64,000 nucleotides of DNA from Blasia pusilla (lineage: Eukaryota > Marchantiophyta > Marchantiopsida > Blasiales), in NCBI GenBank assembly GCA_050084515.1, contig CM114272.1:50158001-50222000 (forward strand), read 5' to 3'. The position numbers and the translations under genes were made by a program. How positions within the stretch are numbered: the stretch's first letter is position 1; every line of letters starts with the position of its first letter. Below are positions 33,507-45,970 of this stretch, piece after piece. The notes under the pieces were generated by a model, which was not told the origin of the DNA, ran no database searches, and worked only from the letters and a program-made list of their open reading frames with translations.

Positions 33507-35340
33507 CCAATTAAAACTTTTATGTTAAATTACTACCCCATGGGAAAGAAAGAATGAAATTGAAAGATGGATTTGTAAGTGTTGAACAGGGAAACATCTC
33601 TATCTCTCTCTACATTTTCTTTTTTTGAAAAAATAGTTTGGAAATTAAATCCAAAAAATAGGGAATATTTTATATTTTAATATATATTTATGAATTTTCT
33701 TATTGTATCTGATAGTGGAGTCTCTCAAGCTCTTCCTTTGAAATATGTCAGATTTTTTTAAAAATATTCTTGATAGGGCCTCAAATAGCATTATCAATTT
33801 GAACATTGGGATTGGCATAAATTTTTCTATTCCCCACAAAATCATCAATAACCTTGGTGTTATTGCAATTAGTTAGAATTCCATATATAGTAAAAAATTC
33901 ACTTATAATATCAACAACTTTTGCTCTACCTCTAGCTTATAATTCTATATAAATAGGTTGTGAACGAACATTGAGACTTTTAGACATAGGCTTGTCTTCT
34001 ATACCTTTCTTCATTTTTATTCTAGAAAAAGAATTTCAATTGTTTATTGTACAAGCATACTATGCTCCTCATGATCCCTATGCGTTTAGAAATATCATCA
34101 AATGAGAAGCTCTTGGGAAAACTGTTGTTATGCATCTTTTAATTTCATTGAAGGCTTTGTAAATTTTCCATCTCTTTGAGCAATTGATTTTCACTAAGTG
34201 CATTTTTTCATCCATCTTCATAAGCATGACCCTATTACTCCCCTCTTTGAGTTATTTAAGGATTGTCTCCTCAATGTGAAATACCTCAAGTTTTATGAAA
34301 GCAAGAGCATTAAGCGATTGAGAGTCTTGACTCTTATTTATGGTTAAAAGACCACATCCATCACTTTTCCATTTAGAAAAAAATTTGACTCTTATTAGTC
34401 ATAAGATAGTCTTAGGTTAATTTCAAAATAGTCTCATTATACTCATAAGCTTACAAGTCATATACTCAAAAAAATGGATGCAAAACAGTATGTTTCACTT
34501 GCAAGTTATGCATCAACCAACACGTTTTTGTACGCTCCCTGCTCACTCATACCCACTCGCAATTTTGCAAGATTTCTAGTCTATAGAACTGCAAATTCTC
34601 TCAATTGAGTCAAAGTAAACTCACCTGGGAATCGAAAAGTAGTTTTTCCAAAACTCTGAACGTACTCGTAAAAAAACATGAATTTTTAATATTCAAAAAA
34701 TTCAATTGGATTCTGATATTTCTAATTCATTTTGAATTCCATTGAGTTAGACTACCAAAAATGTAAATGGAAGGGTTTCATATGTAGACAAAATCACCTT
34801 AACGGTATTCTCTACAAGAATTAGATGTGGACAATCAACTATCAAACGATACTATATTTTTGGGAGGCACTGAGTATGAGACGCCTAGGTTTGGGAGTGT
34901 CGTACCCTATCTACACGAATATCTACAAGTTTGGAACCTTGTGTCTTGTCTACATCTACCACCAAGGGGGGAAAAGATGTGTTATCCCCCAAAGCCTATA
35001 CCCTCCAAACAACTACCTTAATATTGGCATCTATGGCATATCAACCTTATGTCTGCACTAGGTACGTTGAGAGTCTTTAAGGGATTGCTCAAGAAACTCT
35101 ACTAGTATATGCACCACAAAAAGCTTGCTCCTAAAATCGATAGTATCATCATTATTATCATTATTAGAGGAGAAGTAGATATCTTAGTCCAAACATGGGG
35201 CAATATGCTGATTGAGCATCAGCCTCTACCCATTTCATTGGCCCAGGTTGCACAAAAATTGAGTTGTTCGTCCATGGGAAGAACATGCCCAACTGGTCCC
35301 CTGCATGGGTTTTTTTGTACCCCACTTGCCCAAGTTGCCC
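33507..35340. other. unassigned AT-rich DNA
   Basis: No recognisable coding domain is present. A 78-aa ORF at 34,825-35,061 is open in two frames but matches nothing I know. Long stretches are simple AT-rich sequence. Confidence 0.5.
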
Positions 35341-36310
35341 GCCAAGGTTGCATATGGACAAAGTCCATATTTGCAGATATATCCATGTCTGTGGACTTAC
35401 GTTCCGTCCTATAGAAGGACTTGTCTATGTGGATCCGATCTTCCCTTTCTTTCTCATCCTTTCCACTTGCACTTTCTCGTTTCTTTTTCCACCCACCTCT
35501 ATTCAGTATATTCCCTCTCCCTTATTGCCCCGCCCACCCTTACCTTGCCTTCCACTATATATGTAGGTCCCACCTTTTGCAATCCATGTCCATGGACATG
35601 TCCAAACTTGTTCGTTCATGTTTGTCCTAAGGATGGACTTGTCCGTTTTTGTGCAACCATGTTGCTCGCGTAGGCTCGAGATGCAGGAACAAGTGTGGGG
35701 AAGGATCAAACGAGTGTGAGGGCTACAAGGCCACACCAAGCCGACATCGAACTCGTGCATGGCCCACACAAAGCCCACCTCGCCTGCCCAAAGCGCCCTG
35801 CGGGCCAAGAGGGCTCCATACGGGCCACGTTTGGGCTCAATGCGGGCTGTAGAACAGCTGGCAAGAATAGGCGATGGGTTGTCGTTCGTTCATGTTTGTC
35901 CTAAGGATGGACTTGTCCGTTTTTGTGCAACCATGTTGCTCGCGTAGGCTCGAGATGCAGGAACAAGTGTGGGGAAGGATCAAACGAGTGTGAGGGCTAC
36001 AAGGCCACACCAAGCCGACATCGAACTCGTGCATGGCCCACTTAAAGCCCACCTCGCCTGCCCAAAGCGCCCTGCGGGCCAAGAGGGCTCCATACGGGCC
36101 ACGTTTGGGCTCAGTGCGGGCTGTAGAACAGCTGGCAAGAATAGGCGATGGGTCGTTGGAGTATATGCAGGTTGACTGAGCCCAAGTCTATGTTGCAGGT
36201 GTGGTGAGGTTGGTTGCGAATTACTGGAGCCTAGGCTCACAAGAACATTCTCATCCTAGGGATGAAAATAAGTTTTGCGGATATGGACTTTGTCCATGTG
36301 TAACCTTGGC
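35341..36310. mobile_element. 970-bp segment bounded by imperfect 35-bp inverted repeats
   Basis: The left end is GCCAAGGTTGCATATGGACA followed by AAGTCCATATTTGCA. The right end, reversed, is GCCAAGGTTACACATGGACA followed by AAGTCCATATCCGCA. The inner part of each arm is itself palindromic (ATGGACAAAGTCCAT), but the outer CCAAGGTT also matches, which favours true terminal repeats. No target duplication is clear. It contains the tandem duplication listed separately and no transposase. It may be a non-autonomous DNA transposon, perhaps Mutator-like by arm length. Confidence 0.45.
35611..36158 (+). repeat. 274-bp tandem duplication, two copies
   Basis: The unit starting TTCGTTCATGTTTGTCCTAA at 35,611 repeats from 35,885 with only a handful of differences (for example CACACAAAG versus CACTTAAAG). 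High identity implies a recent duplication. ORFs in it are open in several frames on both strands, so coding is doubtful. Confidence 0.92.
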
Positions 36311-38805
36311 CCCTCTACCTTAATGTATTACTGCCTCACAGGCATGATGTTTGGTGCACCATCGAGAATTTGAAAGGTTGGTCCTTGGGTGTGTGCGATA
36401 TCCAATAGTGCTATATTGCATCAAATTAGTATGATTTTTCCAAAAAAGGGTGGGGTAGTGGGGGAATAGAGTAGTGCAACAAGAAGAATTAAAAACATAA
36501 GGGAGACATTAAGAGAGAATTAAAAAAATAAGTCATAATTTGAATTTTTCTATGCACGAATCATGCATGAACCCTCGTTCTAAGACTTCAAGTAGAAATG
36601 TCAATCTATATTATTATGGGAGAGTACTCTTATATGGGATGCCTTCTCTCCTTGATGACACATGTTTTTTCTCGGCCTCAAATTGATTGACACATGTTGT
36701 TCTCCCCACTAACCTCTTTTGAAACCTGAGCCTTTGTCTTCTCAAGCTAATTTTCATTCACACGTGTTTAGCATAGGCATCGGCTAGTATTATTACATCC
36801 CCCCACCAAAAGGACGTAAATTCTGTATTTACACTTGGTGGCCACACATCGTCTATGGAAGCAGAGGAAGGCCAGGGCACCGATACTCCACTTGAGCATG
36901 CTTGGTAGCACTATAGATGTTAGATTGCTATGAGTCAATCCACATTGTTTGGGGATGGTGGATAGTCCTTTTTTGGTTTTTTTTTTTTAAAAAAAATTTT
37001 AGCGAGGGGATACTCAATAGCCTAGGACTAGGGACACTCAATACTAAAATGGCTTGTCAATCGGGTTGCCTCTTTTGCTCGAGTTCTCTTCTTATGTTGA
37101 ACAGTTCAACAGGGAGTGTGCGTAACACTTGCTTCGTTGTTGCGACGGGCGAGTTTCCTATTTGGGTTGCTTCAATTTGCAATTGAAATGAAACTAATGA
37201 AATGAAAAAAGTGTAAGCCAATTCGAGTAGTTAGCGTCATCGTGTGATGCGCCAATCGGTGTCTTCGAGATGCCGAGGAGCGATCGAATGAATGAATGAA
37301 GAATGAGAATTTACACATCCTATTTTTGGGTCATCCCAGGAGAGATCTCTCTACTCTTCTCGAGGATCCTACTGCACTTTTCTCTATATGTTTTTTGTAG
37401 CTCATCTCTCAATATGCATCATTTGGGAGCGACTTGACGTTTCATCACAACTCTGCCACTCTGTCAAAATTTTCTTGCGCTTTCATCTTTTGCAATATTT
37501 ATGACGCTTAACAATTAAGAACATGGATCCGAGTACTCATTCTCCGTGCCACAATGCACAACCAATGACAACAAGTTGTTCGCATCTTGACGTAATTCCC
37601 CTTCCCCGAGCTGGACCATACTTAATTCCCAACGCTATTGCTCCCTGCTGCCATTGGTGGTGTTGTGAACACTCTTGTTGGGTGACATTGTTGGGGGCTT
37701 ACGAGTATATCTTTTGTATTGAGCAGCTATGCACATCTCTTTTTCCTTTCCTATCTCTATTGGCTGCTGGTGATTGCTACCATTCTAGTGAGTGTCTTTG
37801 TATCTTACCTGGATGCTTCTCGCGAAGTGACTCAAGCGCAATCCAAGCGGTTTTGCTGCACTCTATATTGTAGCTGCTCAAATGCTGGGAAGCATCCGGA
37901 GATAATAGTGCGCGTAGAGTGAAACCTTCCTTTGATTGTTTTGTCGTCACATCAGTGCAACATTACTATGACGAGTTGGGGTGCATTTGTATCAATCCAG
38001 TCTTGCTGATTGTTACAAGTTGCTTTGGAAATGTGTACGTAGTTGCATGCAAAGCAGTTGCATTCTCATGGCTGACGTAGGTGTAAAGTCTATTTGATGT
38101 ATGCATCCAACTTGAAACTTTGAAACGACCTGCTGCCAAGAAATGTTGCATGTTATTCGATGTCTGCAAGGCTCCCAAACGTATTTAACCTCTGTCAAAA
38201 TCGAGCTTATGTCTGCTAACCTAATAGAAATGGACTCTAAGGATTTTGTGCGCAGACGTTACACAATTACAAGTTTTCTTGCAATATTGCACTAAGTAAC
38301 CAAAATATTTGACAACAAGCAATATAGTTTTGCAATTCAGCATGTTCGTTGCGATTTGTTCCATAAGACTCACTAGATCTAAATTCATGTGCCTGTACTT
38401 GACAGCTAAGGTGACCAATCAATAGGGTGATCACCTATCAAGTGTGTAAATCTGGACCTAATTCCCCTGCACTCATGCCCATTTATATGTGACGCTTTGC
38501 TTTGTGATTTTATGTTGATGTACTCGCATTAGGTATGGAAAATTTTTGGTTCTTAGCTTGTTTTGTACTTTTGAGAATAATTAGGACTTCTGTACTCGGA
38601 ACAATAGCATGCCTACATTACTCACTGAGATGACTGATTTTTTTTTACTAGTGATTTTTTCTCACATATTCCCATGCTACTCCAATAACTTTCCTTAATT
38701 TACTACACACTACCCCAAACCCTTTTCACCTGCTTCACCCAATTTTTCATCCTCTTATGTCAATCCACAATCCACACACATTTCTACCGGATGCATTTGC
38801 ACTGC
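36311..38805. other. no recognised gene; scattered unrecognised ORFs
   Basis: Plus ORFs at 36,917-37,186, 37,523-37,873 and 37,719-37,922 are open but unrecognised. The last has a hydrophobic run (FFLSYLYWLLVIATILVSVF) that could be a membrane segment by chance. No transposon motif is seen. Confidence 0.4.
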
Positions 38806-38808
38806 TTA

Positions 38809-39152
38809 AGACCATGTCCCATGGGCGGCTTCTTGGGGTCGCTTGCGACCCTTGGAAGCCGCCTTCCAGCTTGAACTGCTCGCCACCGGTGACTTTCCAG
38901 CCGATTCTTTCCAATACACCTCACAACCGGAAAGGGACGGAACAAACCTATTTTTTCGAAGTTGTACCAGCTCCCACAGGGTCGGAAGGGCGCCAAGACG
39001 CAAATTCTTTCTTACGCCCACAAAATTTGGGCGCAAGAAAACGAAGGACTCCCTGCACAAATCCCCGACCCCGGTCATTTCAAAAGAGTCTTGACCGTCC
39101 GATGTAGATCGGCTTTCATAATGGCCCGACGCTGGCCCATGGGACCTGACCC
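38809..39152. mobile_element. 344-bp GC-rich MITE flanked by TTA
   Basis: TTA(A) occurs on both sides (38,806-38,809 and 39,153-39,156). The ends are AGACCATGTCCCATGGGCGG and, reversed, GGGTCAGGTCCCATGGGCCA, an imperfect inverted repeat with a shared GTCCCATGGGC core. A strong hairpin (GGCGGCTTC...GAAGCCGCC) lies just inside the left end. It is markedly GC-richer than its surroundings. The ORFs on both strands here are shadows of its composition. Confidence 0.65.
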
Positions 39153-39156
39153 TTAA

Positions 39157-42100
39157 GTGGGTTTTAACCAATTGTAGCAAGCTGGGGGCGCATACTTGTT
39201 ATAAAACAAAAGAAAAATGCGTTATGGGTTTTCCAGCATATTTATTGAATGCATAGGTTCATCTTCATTCTCCCTCTAGAAGTTCACCTCTAAGGGCCGA
39301 TCCCCATGGATCGCGAGATTGCACGAAGCAATAGTGGTCTTCGATCCCGTGACGCCCGTGAAAATCACGTCGCTGAACCAGCGAGGATGATTCTCGGGTC
39401 CACAGCTCCGGGCGCCAAGAACCGGCATCCTTTGTAATCTCAGCCGGTAAAATTTGTGAATTCCCGATCCGACCAGCAAAATCTCGGCAAGAAACCGAGC
39501 CGGGAAAGAAACATCCAGTTATTTAGAAACTTTCGATCAGACCCTGCTGAGTGTAGGGGGAAAAACCGGCGAGCTCGGAAAAACTATGCGCCCAGCTGGT
39601 CCATAGATACGTAACCCGGGCCACGAATCGGAAATTGACTGAAACGGCCTGAAATTGCCCTGGACCAAAAAACTCCGCCCCCCAGGGTCCGTCGATTGCA
39701 CCAGGTGACCTAGGGCAATCCACGGACGCCCCGGCGGTCACGGATGGGAGAGGCCCACGGGATGGTAATGGGCAAAAGGAGAGGAGGAAGGGTTTGCCGA
39801 TTCTGCCCATTTCTTGCATCGCGCTGGTTGGAAGAAGATTGTAGGGGAGAGATTACCGCACTAATTTCACATCACGATCTATCGCGGATACGAAAGCTCG
39901 AGCACGTGGAATCTAATCTGCGTCGTGCGATTGGCGAAATTCTGCTCGCGAATTCCTCTCGCAGTGACGACAAACTCCGGGCGTCTCCGAACTCTCTCAC
40001 AGCAAGGACGTGGCCTGTGTAAACCCTTCGCTTTTGCGATGCCTGTGGAGAGTGTAGTATCCCGTGAGTTTCCCCAAAGGATGTAGTGACGCACCGGCCA
40101 TGAATCAGGCTGGCGGTCCGCTTCGACGAATTATATTATCAATTCTTCCCTATATTCCCTGTAGGATTGCATGAGACATACCGAGAATTGGCGTCGGTAC
40201 ATACGAAACCTGCTCACACGAAAATGCAGGTTTCCCTCTGTATCTGCTAAGATTCTTTAATTCAATCGTACTTTTTGTGCTCAGGGTTTCAATGGGACTG
40301 ACATCTGTTTCTGTTGAAGCCTCCCTTCACATGCATGATGATCTCGGAATGCAAAAGTCTCCACGACGTTTCAGGGTTGCTTTCCAATATGATAGGCCCC
40401 TCGAACTCTGTCCGTCGTCACTAAGTAGCTTAGTGATACGATGGGATAGCAGGAGAAATTGAAGAAGAGTTTCCATTTTCGTAACAGGCGAATGCAAAAC
40501 TCTCTATTTCCAGAGATGAATAGGTTATCTCCAGAGATTTCTCCGGCATACTGTAATCGCTCTGCAAAGACGACGAGAAGAAAATGACTTTTCAATTTGT
40601 TGAAGCGCAAATGCAGCCTCTCAAAATAGATCTGAGGGGGGATTTTCAACCTGGTAGTTTTGCAAACTAAATTGCTTTGCGACGAGGTATAAGGGAAAGA
40701 AGAGAAGCAACAGAGTTTTCAATTTCGTAACGCCCGAAATGGACAGTTCTCTGCGAGCTAATTATGGAGACGGGAAAAGGGTGATTTTCGTGGTCTAGGT
40801 GTAGGTGACAGGAGGGACGACAAACGTAAAGCTGAGCTCAAATTCCCTGCCTGTCCTTTCCTGTCCTGTTCCAAGTAGCAATGGAGGAGACAGATGACGG
40901 ATCTCCTTCTACCCAGTTGGCTGTCCATACCTCCCATCACAACAGCATGGGATCGGGTTTTAGGGTTCCACTCCACCATGCGCACTTGGGCACTGATCCA
41001 TGCGCTTTTCCCCGGTAAACTGCTACACGTGTTTGTGGAAAAGCTTAATAACTTTCCGGGTTCGTTAAAAGACAAGTTGTCGAAAGCGCTCTCCGTATCG
41101 TTCTTCTAGATCTGACCAGCTGCGAGGACTGCGTTTTCTTCTGTGAGACAACTGTGCCATGCCATGCTGTGCTTTTCTTGCCTTACGGATGGATTCCCGA
41201 GATGAGAAGATTAGGCATCGGCAATGAACTAATGGTGGTGCTCGAAGCGTTCCGCATAATCTTGTTGACCAAACCTCTATCTGAAGGACTTCAATCCCTG
41301 ACTCCACTGGAACAGGTGGATTGAAAGTGGGGCTTTTTGACAGCCAGGGCCTGGGTTTGCAGATCTTTCTGGAGATGCTGGATGTGAGAGCACGGCTGAG
41401 ATTCGTAAGGTTTTCGCCCTTGATTAGTCTACGACTCGTACCCAACCGAGAAGAAGGCTCGCAAATACATTTTCTTTGTTAGATTGTGCTCGTTTCGCAT
41501 AATTCTGGATCTAGAGTTCGAGCACCGATAATCAACGTCAGACAACTTGAGGCCAGTCACGAGCCGTTGGAGCGAAAACCATGTGCAATAATTGCTCTAT
41601 CCCACGGCAGATAAACCCATCGCTGTCTCTTGATTTCTCACACATGGCATTAACGACAAGAGATTGGCCAGTGGTCACTGCTGAAGCTCTTGAGACCACT
41701 ATACCATCCGCGAGTTGTGTAGGTACACAATGCCTCTCCGCATCATAGGATCGCTCTTGCTTCATCCCCACCCTTGGGAAATCCCTGACACTATTATGTT
41801 TAGGTTGAGTCTGCATCCTATCGCGTCTGTATACATCTGTTCGGGGATGTGTGACTGTCTGTCGATTGACAGCGCTTGTCAGCTTGGAAGTCGAGTGGTC
41901 GCAGTCAGCGGTAGGAGTTCCACGAAACACCGGCATCCCCTGCGCAGAGTCTCAGACGTGCTACACATGTCAAAGACATTAGCCCTGGAAAGCTACAGGT
42001 TAACCACATTCGCCTTCGCGTTCAATGGTGGCTCATGACCATCTCGCTGGGTGGGGGGGGGTTTCGTCTGGCCGGAAGATCTGCACTCGCTTACACTCGT

Positions 42101-42260
42101 TTGTTTATACACAATTCTCTCTAGTGAGTCTTACTCCGCCTCTCATTGCCTCAGTTTGCAACCGACTGCTCCGACCGTTCCATTATTGTGGAAGTTTCGG
42201 TTTATACCCCCTTACGATATCATCATCGCCGTATTATAGTATTTCCTTAAAGCAGTGATT
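39157..42260. other. GC-richer, repeat-poor segment; possible host transcription unit
   Basis: Base composition is more balanced than the flanks and no transposon protein motif occurs. Promoter-like and splice-like signals exist: a G-box core GAGCACGTGG near 39,900, and a pyrimidine tract plus acceptor TTTTTGTGCTCAG near 40,270-40,285, followed by GGTTTCAATGG. ORFs (up to 132 aa on the minus strand at 41,538-41,936; 107 aa on the plus strand at 41,715-42,038) have no recognised domain. I cannot define exons. It could be a non-coding RNA, an untranslated leader, a diverged gene or ancient repeat. Confidence 0.3.
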
Positions 42261-43029
42261 TTAAAAAGGAATCTAGTTGAAGAGAAATAACGAGAAAAAT
42301 CCCAGCAATGAAAGGGAAAGGACAATAATATATCTAAGAAAAATATTAGTAGATATGCACGGGATACTGATGGATATAATCTCATCCAAAGTCAATCTTC
42401 CATTTGATTGCTTTTAAATTATTTAAATTATTAAAGGATTGTGTCAAGACTTGATTGGTTAGAAATACTGGTTGTAAGAAAAGTGCTCTGAAATTTAGAG
42501 GCCACTCTTCCATTATCAAAACTCTCCGATAAAATAGATTGAAGAGTTTTAAATCCATACTACACTTGGAAGACATCCCAAATTCAATTCAAGAAATTCA
42601 AATCCAATAGTGTTATGCAAGCTATTTCCATTAGGTTATCATCCAATCACTTTCCCTAGGCAATCACATGTGATTGTGAGAAGGAAAAGCAAAATTTATG
42701 GGATCATAAGGATTAAATACATTATAATAAAAAAATTTATTTATAAGTCTGGTAAGAGGAGTTTAGTCATCAATTCATGATATAGAAAAAAAACTAGCAC
42801 AATTTCAAAATGTAATTCAATTGAATCATTTTTTAATTTCAATTACTAACTAAAATTTATCTCAATTCAAATACTTTCCATGCTCTTTTCAAATTTACCA
42901 ATTCTTCCTGAGGCTCTTATTCATTAATTTTCTTTCATAACTTTCTTTCTTTTCAAAATTTTGGAAAACTTTAACTTACAGACTTGATAGGAGGGAAAAA
43001 TAAGCGACATGTTTGGGAAAAGAGTAAAT
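42261..43029. other. AT-rich DNA, nothing recognised
   Basis: It is simple AT-rich sequence between the GC-richer segment and gypsy copy 3, without motifs. Confidence 0.5.
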
Positions 43030-43300
43030 TTTGAAATTTAAAATTTACTCTCTTTGCCAACCCATCCACCTCAAGATGATCCATAAACATGGTGTTTGTG
43101 ATTTACTAGTGATTCATCACATAAGACTTAAAACTCTCATCTAAACTCAGTAAGTAGATAAGCCTGAACCTTCAATGATGCTCCATAATGACTTAACACA
43201 CGATCCATAAACATGTAAGACACTCCCCCATTTATCTTTTTCGATAATGCCACCAACTCCATCCACTTGGAGAAATGCTCCACCTAGATATGTATCCTAA
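43030..43300 (-). pseudogene. integrase core remnant, copy 3
   Basis: Minus-strand HFSKWMELVALSKKINGGVS, MFMDRVLSHYGAS, a damaged middle and LEVDGLAKRV align with copy 1 integrase (HFSKWIELVALLDKASEG, VSHYGT, LEADGLAERV). The catalytic Glu is Lys here. Sequence similarity stops at about 43,030. Confidence 0.75.
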
Positions 43301-43317
43301 TTCAATCAACCTAGCTT

Positions 43318-44341
43318 ATGAGATCATAATCATCTAGTAATTGAATCTACATGATAGCTTCCCTATAAGCTTTTTAAACTCCATCAACCACCTCAATGGA
43401 TGATGATTAGTGATGAGTGTGAAAATGTTACTAAATAAATAAATAACATCTAAAATATGTCATTACCCATACTACAACCAAAAATCTCCCTCATATATAT
43501 GAATTGAACTTTGCCTCCACAATGTTGTTTAATTGGCTTGCATAAACCACAACAAACCCCCTTTTTGCATCATCTCTTTAAGTAATCACCGCTCCTAGCT
43601 TAATATACTCCAATCTATATATGACTCAAATGAACAACCTTTCATATGTTCCCAAAAGAATGGGTTGGAATGTTGACCTCTTCTTCATCTTATGAAATGC
43701 TTGGTTGTAAACAAGAATTATCTCCCCAATGCTACATTTGATAAGTCTCATCAGACAAACTTAGGACTTCTTTTTCATGATGAATCCCTTCGACACACCA
43801 TGGATAGAAGTTTATGATTCCTAGAGATATTGGGGCTCATTTCACACGTTTAGGACTTGGAATGCACATAAGAGCCTCTTCCTTTTGTTTCATTAACAAC
43901 TAGTCCGCCTTGGTATATGGTGTGACCTTAGTACTCATTCTGGTTGTGGAAGAATTTGAACTTGTTTGGATATAGCTTTAGTTCATTTATCTACAATTAT
44001 CAAAACACCTCCTTCAAGATTTGCTTATTCTCCTCAATCATTGGACTTAATATGATAATATCGTCTACATAATATCTCATGTATTCCAACCTAGACATAA
44101 TGCTATCCATAAACCTTTGGAGCTCCGTAAGAGAGTTCTTCAATCCAAATAGTAAGAACCACCAGTTGTATAAATAATTTCTCCCAAAGTGATCCATCCT
44201 CCAAAATTTTGTGACTTCTAGTCTGATAGGAAGCTCATGATAACCAATATTGAGATCTAATATGTTGAAGATCTTTCCATGCCCAATGGCATCAAAGATA
44301 TCCTTAGTATAACATACAAATCCAACCTCATATGTTGACAA
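43318..44341 (-). pseudogene. pol: RT and RNase H remnant, copy 3
   Basis: A 113-aa frame (44,000-44,341) reads DIFDAIGHGKIFNILDLNIG, YHELPIRLEVTKFW, FLLFGLKNSLTELQRFM and YYVDDIIILSPMIEE. Unlike copy 1, the catalytic Asp of LDL and the YVDD box are both intact. Thumb fragments FFHNQNEY and GHTIYQGGL follow. RNase H scraps are VVVYASQLNNIVEAKFNSYM (about 43,445-43,390) and PLRWLMEFKKLIGK. The copy preserves ancestral catalytic residues lost in copy 1. Confidence 0.85.
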
Positions 44342-45019
44342 CTAGATTTCTAATGTGTAGAGAAATATGATTCAGAGTAGAAGTCTATTCCATCCAATTG
44401 CTATTTATATCCTTCTTTCTTGGCATGATTGTTGCACATGCATACCCTTCATACAATAACTCCACTAGTCTTGCCTCTTGCAAGTGACGAAAAGACTTCT
44501 ATTTGAATCATGGTTCTCTCCATGTCAAAAAATTTTTAGGGCTTTCAAAATATTGGTGTATCAATAGCCAAATCTATACATATACCAACTACCAAGACTT
44601 GACATAGCATCCAAATTCCTCATGCTAAAGTCAACTTCTATGGCCTCTCAAAAGTCGATACAATGTATCTTCCGTCTCTCACTTCTTGTTAACTTGAGAT
44701 CTACCACATGCTCCCAAGTCTTCATCTTGGCCTCACTCAAAGAAGAAGGTACAATCTATGGTTGCTACTGAATAACCCTAGTTACATCGGATCTAGAAAA
44801 ACCACCATGATCTCCAACATCATGCTCTACATTTGGAAAAAAGAACATATGCTACTCTAGCCATCTTCGCACTCATTGCTTTAATGATATTTCAAGAAGT
44901 CTATGGGTGCCCATTTATGCTTTTGTTTCTCCTAGCCAATACCTCAACAATCTTTGTAGGAAATCCACCAATACATAGACTTGAAGAAATGGATGTCAAT
45001 CATATCCATCATTGTTTAG

Positions 45020-45970
45020 TCAAATATGGGCTAATTATCCATGCGAGACAATTTTTTTCTTAAGTCCATCCCTTGATCCAACATACATCTCCGTGATGTT
45101 GGCATCATTGCTATATAACCTATAGAGGAATCTATTCTATTGCTTGATCTCGCTCATAAGCAATAGGCTCCTCCAAGGCTTGTGTCTAATCATTCCATAT
45201 CATGCTTGATCCATTGACCAAAGTTATGGGATAGTAGAAAGCGCACCAATATGGGCAATGCTGCCCTCAAGTCCCTTGTCGTATTGGCTTCAATCAACTA
45301 TGGCCTTTCAGCATGAGCTACCACTTGAGATCATCTCCTTGGATCTAAAATAGCATTCATTGTCAAGTGCGATCCTCTCTAAAATCCATCATAAACTCAC
45401 CTCAATACCTCTAATGGTACAAGGTTTGTCAACCACAATTATGAAAGATGTGCATGCAATCAAAAACTTGGTGGATCTTACAAGATGATTGGTTCCAACA
45501 AATACTCACATACTCCAAACTCATAATAACTTGTGTATAAGTGCCTCCTAATAATGACATATTTTCTAGAATATATGTTGAAGAACATCTTTGACTCTCT
45601 TGCCAATACCATAATACTTGGTACATCTCTGAAAGCATGTTTGACTTGAGATTATGCATAGGAAGGCCCCAACCACACGCAACTAGCTGATGAATTAAAT
45701 ATCTTCGGTAAATATATGCTCATACCCACATAGTTCCAATATGGTTAACAACCCAAAATATTCTCAGACCAACCACGTCACATAGCGTAATGAGACTTGT
45801 TGTGAAATGTCATCTCCCTCAACATTTAGATATTGATGATGTATATGTTTTGCGACTTGCAACACTGCAAGCAAAGCCCTGGTCATCCCTATAAATGTGT
45901 TCAAGACTCTCACAGCCTCCTTTAGCTAGAGCCACACAACTAGTGTGGTTTCCAATTGTTCCAACATCAC
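45020..45970 (-). pseudogene. C5 methyltransferase remnant, copy 3
   Basis: Minus-strand readings align with copy 1. The motif I region is AVRVLNTFIGMTRALLAVLQ (about 45,917-45,860), whose core is degraded from VLDLFGGI. It is followed by HIHHQYLNVEGDDISQQVS, comparable to HVHHYLYVQIDDVA in copy 1. Motif IV is only faintly traceable near GWGLPMHNL (about 45,675). Motif VI is clear: SSTYILENMSLLGGTYTQV (about 45,575-45,520), matching PAYILENMLILGD. The C-terminal blocks are ALEEPIAYERDQAIE and NCLAWIIS (about 45,040-45,020), matching LVEPNADEREQAM and NCLTWIFS. Stops in every block make it a fossil. Confidence 0.75.

Noticed and set aside
35264-36240. Many overlapping 60-120 aa ORFs in the 274-bp tandem duplication
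   Set aside because: Open in several frames on both strands, with no domain and duplicated along with the DNA.
38757-39180. Several overlapping ORFs of 64-124 aa on both strands near 39 kb
   Set aside because: All lie in the GC-rich MITE, where stop codons are rare. Openness on both strands reflects composition.
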